Positions 32,998 to 40,095 of a stretch of DNA of 64,000 nt are shown here, piece after piece. The translations under genes were made by a program, and so were the position numbers. Origin of the DNA: Halobellus captivus (GTDB taxonomy: Archaea; Halobacteriota; Halobacteria; Halobacteriales; Haloferacaceae); contig NZ_RDQE01000006.1 of the NCBI RefSeq assembly GCF_003697845.1, forward strand, positions 1-64,000, written 5' to 3'. Position 1 is the stretch's first letter. The number at the start of each line of letters is the position of its first letter. The notes beneath the pieces were generated by a model, which was not told where the DNA came from, made no database searches, and saw only the letters and a program-made list of their open reading frames with translations.

Positions 32998-34062
32998 TCA
33001 GGCGTCGTTCTCGTTCGCGACGAGTTCGTCGTACCGCGCCCCGGTTTGTTTCAGCGTCTCGGTCGAGTAGAGCCGCTCGTGCTCGAACGGGAGGTGTTCC
33101 GCGGCGAGCTCGTCGATCTTCGCGTCGACCGCCTCGGCCTCTCGACCGTGGATCATCGTGAACAGGTCGTACGTCCACCCCTGCTCGGGACGGCGGGGTC
33201 GGTGGTAACAGAGGGTGACGTACGGGAGGCTCCCGACCGCCTCGCCGCGTGCGTCGAGTTCGTCGTCTGGCACGTCCCAGACCACCATACAGTTGTTCGT
33301 GAAGCCGGTGACGACGTGGTTGACGACGCAGCCGATGCGCTTGATACAGCCGTCGACGAGCAGTCGGTCGACCGCGGCGAGCACGTCGTCGAGCGGGGCG
33401 TCGATCTCGCTCGCCACGTCGGCGTAGGGGGTCGCCGACAGCGGGAAACCGTCCTGGATCGCCACGAGGAGGTCGGCCTCGAGCGCGCTCAGGTCGCCAC
33501 GAGCGTCCTCGGAGATCCGGGTGGCCGAGACCTCGGTTCCCTCAAGCGACTCTCTCGCGAACCGGTCCCCGTTGACCACGGGGAACTCGAGATCGATGTA
33601 GTAGTCCGTGAGCATCGGGAGGTTCAGCACCTCACAGCCGGTTTGCTCCTCGATCTCCGCGAGGATCGCGTCGCGCTTCTCGCGGGAGCCGGCGGTGACG
33701 ACGAACCACTGGTTCCACTCGTGGTCCCGCCGGTAGTTGTGGTTCACCTGCCGGTAGCCGTTGATGACCTCGGCGATCGCGTCGAATCGATCCGCCGGCG
33801 CACGCACCGCCGCCAGCGTCGAGGAGCCGATGACGGGCGGGTTGAGCACCGCGCCGAACCGCCGGAACACGCCCCGTTCGCGGAGGTCGCGGACGCGGTC
33901 GAGGACTCCGTCGGCGTCGACGTCGATGCCGGTTTCGGCCGCGATCCGCGCGGCGACGCGTTCGAACGGGCGCGCCTCGACGGGGAAGTCGCTCTGGTAG
34001 TCGTCGATGAGGACGGCGTCGACCGGGTCGAGGTCGGCCCGCCAGTCGGCGTCCAGACTCAT
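32998..34062 (-). CDS. ahbB: Fused AhbA-AhbB-type siroheme decarboxylase
   Basis: 354 residues made of two similar Lrp/AsnC-like halves (about 1-180 and 185-354). Each has a winged helix and an effector-type domain containing HNYRRDHEWNQWFVVT in the first and LCYHRPRRPEQGWTYDLFTM in the second. In the alternative heme pathway of archaea and sulfate reducers, AhbA and AhbB together remove two acetate carboxyls from siroheme to give didecarboxysiroheme. Here both are joined in one chain, as is common in haloarchaea. No other heme genes are adjacent. A transcription-regulator reading is less likely given the conserved His/Tyr/Arg motifs. Confidence 0.88.
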   Translation of the reverse strand: MSLDADWRADLDPVDAVLIDDYQSDFPVEARPFERVAARIAAETGIDVDADGVLDRVRDLRERGVFRRFGAVLNPPVIGSSTLAAVRAPADRFDAIAEVINGYRQVNHNYRRDHEWNQWFVVTAGSREKRDAILAEIEEQTGCEVLNLPMLTDYYIDLEFPVVNGDRFARESLEGTEVSATRISEDARGDLSALEADLLVAIQDGFPLSATPYADVASEIDAPLDDVLAAVDRLLVDGCIKRIGCVVNHVVTGFTNNCMVVWDVPDDELDARGEAVGSLPYVTLCYHRPRRPEQGWTYDLFTMIHGREAEAVDAKIDELAAEHLPFEHERLYSTETLKQTGARYDELVANENDA

Positions 34063-34119
34063 TGCCGGTAGAAGGGGTCGCGTGTACGTACGGGTTTCGG
34101 AGGGGCGCGAAAGGTAGCG

Positions 34120-34278
34120 TCAGTCGTCAGCGGGAGCCTCACCAGACGTCGGCGCGAACGCGCGGGCGCTCTCCTCGAGCTGTGCCACGGAGCAGCCGCC
34201 GACGGTGGCGGCCTGTTCGAGCGTCAGCGTGCGGGCACGATACAGCGTGAGTGCGGTCGCCACGGATTTGGACGTCAT
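34120..34278 (-). CDS. 52-residue haloarchaeal mini-protein (DUF7317-like)
   Basis: Starts MTSKSVATALTLYRARTLTL followed by EQAATVGGCSVAQLEESARA. The single predicted helix-turn-helix (TLEQAATVGGCS) resembles the small UPF0175/DUF7317-like proteins of haloarchaea, which look like antitoxin-type DNA binders. No partner toxin gene is evident next to it. It has its own strong TATA box (34306-34316) about 30 nt upstream. Confidence 0.65.
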   Translation of the reverse strand: MTSKSVATALTLYRARTLTLEQAATVGGCSVAQLEESARAFAPTSGEAPADD

Positions 34279-34305
34279 CAGGGTCAAGTCACATTTGGAT
34301 GGACA

Positions 34306-34316
34306 AATATATAATA
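34306..34316 (-). promoter_or_regulatory. TATA box for the 34278 mini-gene
   Basis: Minus-strand TATTATATATT lies about 28-38 nt before the ATG at 34278, in otherwise GC-rich DNA. Confidence 0.6.
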
Positions 34317-34536
34317 GTATCGGACATTAAGCCCTATTGCACAGATTAGATTCCATAAATAGTTCTGTAATTCCACTTCTGTTAGATCCTTTTGTATGTT
34401 CGATCGATCTTAATTTGGTAATGAGTGCCACGATCGGGGGTTGGGGCTCCTTCGCCGCGTCGCGCGCGATCGGTGATGACGCAGTCGTCAGTGTGTGAGC
34501 GCTGAATTTGGTCTTCCTCGCCGCACGCACCGCCCG

Positions 34537-34645
34537 CGACCGCAGCCTCACGCCTCCCCAGCCTCGGGCTCTGCGACCCGCCGGAACCGTCGGCGGGTCG
34601 CCTCGCCCTCCCTCGCGCGTTCCGGCTCGCGCCCGTCGGGCGCTC
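34537..34645 (+). repeat. Dispersed structured repeat, copy 1
   Basis: About 109 bp. Conserved blocks are CCTCACGCCTCCCCAGCCTC and TCGCCTCGCCCTCCCTCGCG. Between them GCGACCCGCCG (34573-34583) pairs with CGGCGGGTCGC (34591-34601), an 11-bp perfect stem with a 7-nt loop. The same element occurs in reverse orientation at 37253-37360. Confidence 0.85.
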
Positions 34646-34667
34646 GCGGGCGCACGCCACCGTACGC

Positions 34668-34733
34668 GTCCATCGCCCATGGCGTACCCATCCATCGCCC
34701 ATGGCGTACCCGTCCATCGCCCTTGGGGCACCC
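34668..34733 (+). repeat. 22-bp tandem repeat, three units
   Basis: Units at 34668-34689, 34690-34711 and 34712-34733, each starting GTCCATCGCCCATGGCG or a near variant and ending ACCC. The third unit has diverged (CCCTTGGGGC). Located directly upstream of the trpD-like gene. Confidence 0.8.
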
Positions 34734-34791
34734 TTCCCGCCGCGTGGGAGTCGAGCGGGAGGCTTTTCGTTCGAGAACCCGAACGACGCGT

Positions 34792-35922
34792 ATGGCTCAG
34801 GCGACCCAGGAGTTCGGCGAGTGGCCCCTCAAGCGGCTGATGACCGAGGTCTGCGGCTCCGGGCACAAGTCGTCGGACGACCTGACGCGCGCGCAGGCGA
34901 CCGAGGCGTTCGAGCGCATCCTCGCGGACGAGCCCGACCCGACGACGCTCGGGGCGTTCTGGCTCGCGAACCGCTGGAAGCGGAACACGCCCGAGGAGCT
35001 CGGTGCGTACGTCGACGTCATGTGCGAGCGCGTCGAGTACGCCGAGCCCGACTGTGACCCCGTCGACTGCGGCGCGAACTACGACGGGAAGGGCCGGACC
35101 GCGGTCCTCGGCGTGGCCGCGGGCGCGGTCGCGGCCGCGGCGGGAACCCCCGTCGTCGTCCACTCGGGCGACCGCGTCCCGACCCAGAAGCAGGACGCGT
35201 ACAAGCACGTCCTCGAGGAGTTGGGCGTCCACACCGAGTTGACGCCGTCCGACTCCGCAGACATGGTCGACGAGACCGGCTTCGGCATCTACTACCAGCC
35301 CGCGTTCAACCCCGCGATCGACGACCTGTTCGACCGCCGCGACCAGATGGGCGTCCGGACGTTCGTCAACACGATCGAGACGCTCGCGAACCCGGCCGGG
35401 GCCTCGGTCCACCTCGGCTCCTTCTACCACCTCGCGTTCGCGAAGAAGGTGGTCGACACGTTCGTCGAGAGCGAGTTCCACGACCTCGACCGCGTCCTGA
35501 TGTTCCAGGGAATGGAGGGGTACGACGACGTGCGTCCCGGCTACACCAAGGTCGCCGAGTGGGACGCGGCGGGGGGTGACGATGCCGGAGGGAGCGAGGC
35601 TGACGGCACCGCCGACGCCGGCGCCGGCAGCGAGGGAGCGTCCTTCGACGACTTCGAGATCGAGACCGCAGAGTACGGGATGGACCTCGAGGAGGACGAC
35701 CTCGCCGTCGACGACGTCGCCGTCGAGTCCGCACGGATCACGGAGGAGGTGCTCGCGGGAGAGCGCGACGGACCGTTCGCCGACGCGGTCGCCGTCAACG
35801 CGGCGCTGCGCATCTACGCCCGCGAGGACGCCGACTCGATCGAGGAGGGCCTCGAGGCGGCCCGCGCGGCCATCGACGACGGCTCCGCACACGAGGTCCT
35901 CGAGGCGCTTCGCGACCTCTGA
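34792..35922 (+). CDS. TrpD-like phosphoribosyltransferase (TrpD2 group)
   Basis: 376 residues with the nucleoside phosphorylase/anthranilate phosphoribosyltransferase fold. A helical N-terminal domain (DDLTRAQATEAFERILADEP) is followed by an alpha/beta domain with GKGRTAVLGVAAGAVAAAAG and VVVHSGDRVPTQKQDAYKHV. The classical TrpD glycine signature GTGGD is replaced (CGANYDGKGRT), so it is closer to TrpD2/YbiB-like relatives, and true anthranilate activity is doubtful. An acidic low-complexity insert is present near residues 260-285. No tryptophan operon genes are adjacent. The start at 34792 follows the repeat region and matches the family N-terminus. Confidence 0.8.
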   Translation: MAQATQEFGEWPLKRLMTEVCGSGHKSSDDLTRAQATEAFERILADEPDPTTLGAFWLANRWKRNTPEELGAYVDVMCERVEYAEPDCDPVDCGANYDGKGRTAVLGVAAGAVAAAAGTPVVVHSGDRVPTQKQDAYKHVLEELGVHTELTPSDSADMVDETGFGIYYQPAFNPAIDDLFDRRDQMGVRTFVNTIETLANPAGASVHLGSFYHLAFAKKVVDTFVESEFHDLDRVLMFQGMEGYDDVRPGYTKVAEWDAAGGDDAGGSEADGTADAGAGSEGASFDDFEIETAEYGMDLEEDDLAVDDVAVESARITEEVLAGERDGPFADAVAVNAALRIYAREDADSIEEGLEAARAAIDDGSAHEVLEALRDL

Positions 35923-36083
35923 TCACGCCGCACGAACGCGCTTTCTCCGCCCGTCGTCGTCCGTTCGTTCGACCGTCCCCCGTCGATCCGGGTCGAATTT
36001 GGGACGGAATTCGGAAAGCCGTCTTGAGGCTCCGGAGACAAGGGAACGTGTACCGAACATGACCCACGATACCTCGACACATC

Positions 36084-36233
36084 ATGCCGACGTGTGAACA
36101 CTGTGAGGCGCACGTCTCCGAACGGTTCGTCCGGGTGTTCTCGGACGCTCGCGGGCGGATACACGCGTGTCCGAACTGCTCCGCGAACGCCGGGATCGCG
36201 GAGGTCGCGAAGGAACGGGCCCCCGACGCCTGA
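36084..36233 (+). CDS. Small zinc-finger protein (DUF7563-like), second copy
   Basis: 49 residues: MPTCEHCEAHVSERFVRVFS, then HACPNCSANAGIAEVAKERA. Two CxxC pairs (Cys4/Cys7, Cys29/Cys32) form a single zinc site. It is clearly a paralogue of the 52-residue protein at 11606-11764, sharing PTC..C, F.RVF and the second CPxC. It is convergent with nadE. Function unknown. Confidence 0.78.
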   Translation: MPTCEHCEAHVSERFVRVFSDARGRIHACPNCSANAGIAEVAKERAPDA

Positions 36234-36269
36234 CCTCGAAACGGGACGTGCGACCCGCGATCGACTACC

Positions 36270-37103
36270 CTACCGCTCCGGTGCGGGCGGCATCGAGCGC
36301 TTGTGCGCGCTGCGTTCGTACAGCTCGACGACGCGATCGACGGCCGCCGCCGGCACGTCCAGTTCTCGCGTCGTCGCCGCCCGGGAGAGCCCGCCGTCGA
36401 CGTGGACCGCGAGGATCGCGTCGACCGTGTCGTAATCGAGGCCCATCTCCTCGGCGTCCGTCTGTCCCTCCCACATCCCGGCCGTCGGCTCCTGCATCAC
36501 GAGGTCGCGGGGGACGCCGACGCGGGCGGCCAGTTGGCGCACCTGCTGTTTGTAGAGGTTGCCGATCGGGTTACAGTCGACGGCCTGGTCGCCGTACTTC
36601 GTGAAGTAGCCCGTCATCGCCTCCGCGCGGTTGCCCGTGCCCAACACGATCCGGTCCTCCGCGTTGGCGACGAAGTAGTTCAGGACCGCCCGGGTGCGGA
36701 CGTACACGTTCCCCGCCGCCGTCCGGTCGTCGGCGGCCTCGGGGAACGCCGCGAAGAAGGACTCCGCGATCGGTTGGATCTCCACCACGTCGTACTCGAT
36801 CCCGAGGTCGTGAGCGACCCGCTCGGCGTCGCTCATCACGTCCGGGTCGTTCACCTCCGAGGGCATCGTGATCCCGTGCAGTCCGTCCTCCCCGAGCGCC
36901 TCGACCGCGAGGTGGGCGGTGAGCGTCGAGTCGATCCCGCCCGAGAGGCCCAGGACGGCTCCCTCCGCGCCCGCGTCGTCGACGAGGTCGGCGATGAACG
37001 AGATGATGCGCTCGCGCGTCTCCGCCAACTCCGCCTCCGAGAGGCGCAGGTCGAGCGGGGGGTCCTCCGACAACAACACAGACTGCTCCGGCGTCTGACT
37101 CAT
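36270..37103 (-). CDS. nadE: NAD+ synthetase (ammonia-dependent type)
   Basis: 277 residues. Converts nicotinic acid adenine dinucleotide plus ammonia and ATP to NAD+. The PP-loop LGLSGGIDST is at 51-60, LGTGNRAEAMTGYFTKYGD near 175 contacts substrate, and NPIGNLYKQQVRQLA follows. There is no N-terminal nitrilase domain, hence the ammonia-dependent form. A TATA-like CTATTAG about 28 nt upstream (37127-37135) suggests a leaderless promoter. The dispersed repeat copy 2 lies upstream at 37253. Confidence 0.95.
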   Translation of the reverse strand: MSQTPEQSVLLSEDPPLDLRLSEAELAETRERIISFIADLVDDAGAEGAVLGLSGGIDSTLTAHLAVEALGEDGLHGITMPSEVNDPDVMSDAERVAHDLGIEYDVVEIQPIAESFFAAFPEAADDRTAAGNVYVRTRAVLNYFVANAEDRIVLGTGNRAEAMTGYFTKYGDQAVDCNPIGNLYKQQVRQLAARVGVPRDLVMQEPTAGMWEGQTDAEEMGLDYDTVDAILAVHVDGGLSRAATTRELDVPAAAVDRVVELYERSAHKRSMPPAPER

Positions 37104-37252
37104 GGAGGGATCCAGGGGCCGAGACGACTAATAGCTCCCCGTCCCCGACTCGAACTGGACGTTCGTCGGATTTTATGCGGCCACTCCGACGCATCCGTCC
37201 GGGGACGATGCCGGCGAACCGAACGTCCGCGATCGCGGTGGCGCGCGCCTTC

Positions 37253-37360
37253 GAGCGCCCGTCGGGGCGCGAGGAGCACGCGCGAGGGAGGGCGAGGCGA
37301 CCCGCCGGCGGTTCCGGCGGGTCGCCGAGACCGAGGCTGGGGAGGCGTGAGGTGCGGTCG
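37253..37360 (-). repeat. Dispersed structured repeat, copy 2 (inverted)
   Basis: Reverse-complement copy of the 34537-34645 element, with the same conserved blocks and an internal 12-bp perfect stem (37297-37308 with 37314-37325, 5-nt loop). The stem is kept despite base changes, such as GCCGG/CCGGC replacing GCCG/CGGC. It ends 9 nt from the NUDIX stop codon. Confidence 0.85.
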
Positions 37361-37369
37361 AGACGTCGC

Positions 37370-38083
37370 TCAGGCACGGGTCGGGGAGTATCCGGAGGCC
37401 GATAGCAATCCCTCGTGGTCGGCCAACAGCAACCCCTCCAGCGTCGCGTCGTTCGTCGGCCGCTCCCGGACGACCGCCAGCGCCTCGTCGATCGGCACGG
37501 TCCGCGGAACGAGGAACTCGTTGCTGTCGGCCTCGACGTCGACCGGCTCCAGCCCCTCGGCGAACACGTAGCCGCGCCGGTGGCGCAACACGCCCGTCGA
37601 ACACCACACCTCCTGGAGCAGCGTCGTCGACGAGGGGGAGAATCCGGTCTCCTCGGCGAGTTCCCGGGCCCCCGCGGCGGTGTAGGACTCGCCGGGCTCG
37701 ACGATCCCGGCGGGCAACTCGAGTTGGATGTTCCGCACCGTCGGGCGGTACTGCTCGACGAACAACACCCGGTCGTCGGCGACCGCGACCACGACGGTCG
37801 CGGGCGGGAGCTCCGCCCAGTAGTAGTTCTTCTCCGTCCCGTCGGGCTGTTCGACCCGGTCGTAGCCGCCGACGAACCACCCGGGGTCGTACTCGACGGC
37901 GACCTCCCGGACCGGCCACTCCGGCTCGCCCGGCAGCGAGTGAAGCCGTCCGTCGGCGAAGGCCGGGAGGTCGCGCAGGTCGGCCGCGGCGCGGTCGTCG
38001 GTGGCGGGGCGGTCGTCCGCGGATGGATCGTTCAGGGACGTATCGTTCGCGGGTGCGTCGTCCGTCGGTCCGTCCTCTTTCAT
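37370..38083 (-). CDS. NUDIX hydrolase, ADP-ribose pyrophosphatase-like
   Basis: 237 residues. The Nudix box GIVEPGESYTAAGARELAEE followed by TGF (about 126-148) has the full G-x5-E-x7-RE-x2-EE-x-G pattern for Mg-dependent cleavage of nucleoside diphosphate compounds. The preceding QYRP and LELPAG motifs are typical of the ADP-ribose pyrophosphatase/NudF subgroup. The N-terminal 35 residues are acidic low-complexity. Its ATG overlaps the stop of the upstream membrane-protein gene by 4 nt (ATGA), so the two are coupled. Confidence 0.9.
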   Translation of the reverse strand: MKEDGPTDDAPANDTSLNDPSADDRPATDDRAAADLRDLPAFADGRLHSLPGEPEWPVREVAVEYDPGWFVGGYDRVEQPDGTEKNYYWAELPPATVVVAVADDRVLFVEQYRPTVRNIQLELPAGIVEPGESYTAAGARELAEETGFSPSSTTLLQEVWCSTGVLRHRRGYVFAEGLEPVDVEADSNEFLVPRTVPIDEALAVVRERPTNDATLEGLLLADHEGLLSASGYSPTRA

Positions 38084-38469
38084 GCCGGAGACTGCGTGAC
38101 CTCGACGTAATACGTTTCGCCGTCACGTTCGACCCGAACGCCCCCGTCCGTCTCGGCCGCCGGCGCGCGCCGAGCGAGCGCGTCGACCTCGTCGAACGGC
38201 GTGTGCGTGAACCACTCCTTCAGCCCGTACGGCCCCATCAGATACGGCTCCGAGCGGCCGTCGTCGCTCCCGATCGCGCCCGTCAGGTACGGGTAGCGAC
38301 GCTCGGAGAGGCCGGTGGCGTTCGCGGTCGGCTCGTCGGTCTCGATCGGCTCGGCGGTGAGGTAGTAGGGGTCGCCGCTCCCGAGGTAGCTCGGCAACGC
38401 ACCCAGCGCCAGCAGCGCGAGCGCGATCACCGCGATGGCGACGAGGAGGTTCCGCGTGACCGGGCGCAT
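38080..38469 (-). CDS. Small membrane-anchored protein, function unknown
   Basis: 129 residues: one N-terminal transmembrane helix (about 8-28, LLVAIAVIALALLALGALP) then an acidic soluble domain ending YYVEVTQSPA. No recognised family; one side is presumably extracytoplasmic. The start ATG at 38469 is 76 nt from the divergent gene at 38545. The stop overlaps the NUDIX start by 4 nt, forming a two-gene operon. Confidence 0.75.
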   Translation of the reverse strand: MRPVTRNLLVAIAVIALALLALGALPSYLGSGDPYYLTAEPIETDEPTANATGLSERRYPYLTGAIGSDDGRSEPYLMGPYGLKEWFTHTPFDEVDALARRAPAAETDGGVRVERDGETYYVEVTQSPA

Positions 38470-38544
38470 ACGCGAGCTAGGTGGCGGCGTCGAATACGGG
38501 TTTCGGCCGACGCGTTTTACTCCTCGCCGACCTCCCCCTCGAAC

Positions 38545-39501
38545 ATGGAGTTCCGGTTCGAGCTGGCCCTGTGTGCGGCCCTCGAGTCTCCCGACCGGGT
38601 GGTCGCCCGACAGCTCGGCGCGGGGGTGACGCGGCCGGGAGCGCGGATCGTCGACGTCTGTCTCCTCTCGCCCGGCCCCGACTTCGACGCGCGGGCCTCC
38701 CTGACGCCCGACCGGATCCCGGCGGCCGCGATCGAGGCGCGCGTCGGCCCGGGCGAGGCCGTCCCGGTCGCCGACGCGTTCGACCTCCCGCCGGAGCGCG
38801 CGAACGCCGTCGTCGACGCCGCCGTCGACGCGGGGTACCTCGAACGGGAGCGTCGCGACGGCCGCCCGTTCGTGCGCGCGACCGCCCGCTACCCCGACGA
38901 CTGGATCGGGTCGCTGACCGCGATCGAGAACAAGCCCGACCTCGGGACGCCGGGCGATCTGGCGGCCCAGCTCCGGTACGACGTCGCGCTCGGGCTCTTC
39001 GATCGGGTCGTGCTCGCGACCGCCTCCTACGTCACTCGCGCACACCTCAACCGGATCCCCGACTCGGTCGGCGTCTGGCGGTTCGACCCGGAGACGGGCG
39101 ACCGAGAGGTGGTCCGCGAGGCGACTCCGCTCGATCCCGACGCCCCCGGCGTCGAGATCCGCGAGGAGCGCTCGCTCCGGACCGAGGTCGCGCTCGTCTC
39201 CCTCGAGGCGAAGGCGCGGAAGCGTCGCCGGATCGCCGAGCGCGCCTACGGGAAGGGATGGCGACCGGAGCCGCCCGCCTGCGCGCACGCGACGCCCACG
39301 GCCGACGGCCGACCACGATGCGACCGGTTCGACCGGGTCGTCGATCCCGGTCGCGAGTGCGGCCCCGGCTGTCCGGAACGCGACCCCGCCGACCCGCCGG
39401 CGGTCGACCGGGACCGCCTCCGCGACGAGCGGACGGCGTGGGTGGCGGACCCGGACGGAACCGGCCCGCGCAGGCAGTCGGGACTCTCGCGGTTCCGGTG
39501 A
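38545..39501 (+). CDS. DUF5787-like haloarchaeal protein, possible PD-(D/E)xK fold
   Basis: 318 residues starting MEFRFELALCAALESPDRVV, as in the haloarchaeal DUF5787 family. The region WIGSLTAIENKPDLGTPGDL contains an ENK motif preceded by an acidic strand, similar to the E-x-K of restriction-endonuclease-like folds, and is followed by VALGLFDRVVLAT. A Cys-rich C-terminal segment (CAHATPTADGRPRCDRF, then ECGPGCPERD) could bind a metal. Function unknown; a nucleic-acid role is inference. A TATA-like TTTTACT (38513-38519) is about 30 nt upstream. Confidence 0.72.
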   Translation: MEFRFELALCAALESPDRVVARQLGAGVTRPGARIVDVCLLSPGPDFDARASLTPDRIPAAAIEARVGPGEAVPVADAFDLPPERANAVVDAAVDAGYLERERRDGRPFVRATARYPDDWIGSLTAIENKPDLGTPGDLAAQLRYDVALGLFDRVVLATASYVTRAHLNRIPDSVGVWRFDPETGDREVVREATPLDPDAPGVEIREERSLRTEVALVSLEAKARKRRRIAERAYGKGWRPEPPACAHATPTADGRPRCDRFDRVVDPGRECGPGCPERDPADPPAVDRDRLRDERTAWVADPDGTGPRRQSGLSRFR

Positions 39502-39553
39502 GAACCGATCCCGCGTGACCCGCCCCGATCGCCGGCGTTCCGCCGTGAGAACG

Positions 39554-39560
39554 CTTATAC
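39554..39560 (+). promoter_or_regulatory. TATA box for the CBS-domain gene
   Basis: CTTATAC is about 23-29 nt before the ATG at 39583, the expected leaderless spacing. Confidence 0.6.
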
Positions 39561-39582
39561 GGCGACGGCGGGATCCATCGGT

Positions 39583-39990
39583 ATGAACGGGATAGAAGAC
39601 GTCTTCGTCGCCCGACTGATGACGACCGACCTCCACACGGTGACTCCGGACACGCTCGTCGAGGACGCCGCGGCCGTCCTGCTCGACAACGACATCAGCT
39701 CCGCGCTCGTCGTCGAGGACGGTCGGCTGGTCGGGATCCTCACCACCACCGACTTCGTCGAGATCGTCGCGAAAAGCCAGCCGAAAGCCGAGACGACGGT
39801 CGAGCGCTACATGACCCAGGACCCGATCACGGCGGGTGCACAGGACGCCGTCTCCGCGGTCGCCGCCACCATGATCGACCACGGGTTCCACCACGTCCCG
39901 GTCGTCGACGGGGAGGGGACGCCGATCGGGATCATCACCACCTCGGACTTCGCGGCGTACGTCTCCGGCACCGAGCCGGTGAGCCCGTAA
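39583..39990 (+). CDS. CBS-domain pair protein
   Basis: 135 residues consisting of two CBS motifs: VARLMTTDLHTVTPDTLVED...LVGILTTTDFVEIV (about 8-65) and VERYMTQDPITAGAQDAVSA...PIGIITTSDFAAYV (about 70-128). Such stand-alone pairs form a Bateman module that binds adenine nucleotides or SAM and regulates partner proteins. The partner is unknown. A leaderless TATA box is present upstream. Confidence 0.92.
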   Translation: MNGIEDVFVARLMTTDLHTVTPDTLVEDAAAVLLDNDISSALVVEDGRLVGILTTTDFVEIVAKSQPKAETTVERYMTQDPITAGAQDAVSAVAATMIDHGFHHVPVVDGEGTPIGIITTSDFAAYVSGTEPVSP

Positions 39991-40095
39991 CCGACGCGGT
40001 CCTTCGCTTTTCGAGGCCGTTTCCTCCCCGTCCGCGATATCGTCAACATCCACCCCTTCCTCGGGGGTATTACGGAGGGCGACCCAACCGGGGCC

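Larger units (their letters stand above)
34279..34791. other. Intergenic region with promoter, AT-rich patch and repeats
   Basis: Contains the TATA box of the 34278 gene, then an AT-rich patch (34320-34440) of unlike composition with no recognisable gene or transposase, the 109-bp dispersed repeat (34537-34645) and a 22-bp tandem repeat (34668-34733) ending 58 nt before the trpD-like start. No gene is supported. Confidence 0.6.

Noticed and set aside
34320-34440. Insertion sequence remnant in the AT-rich patch
   Set aside because: No transposase motif, terminal inverted repeats or target duplication could be recognised, only unusual composition.
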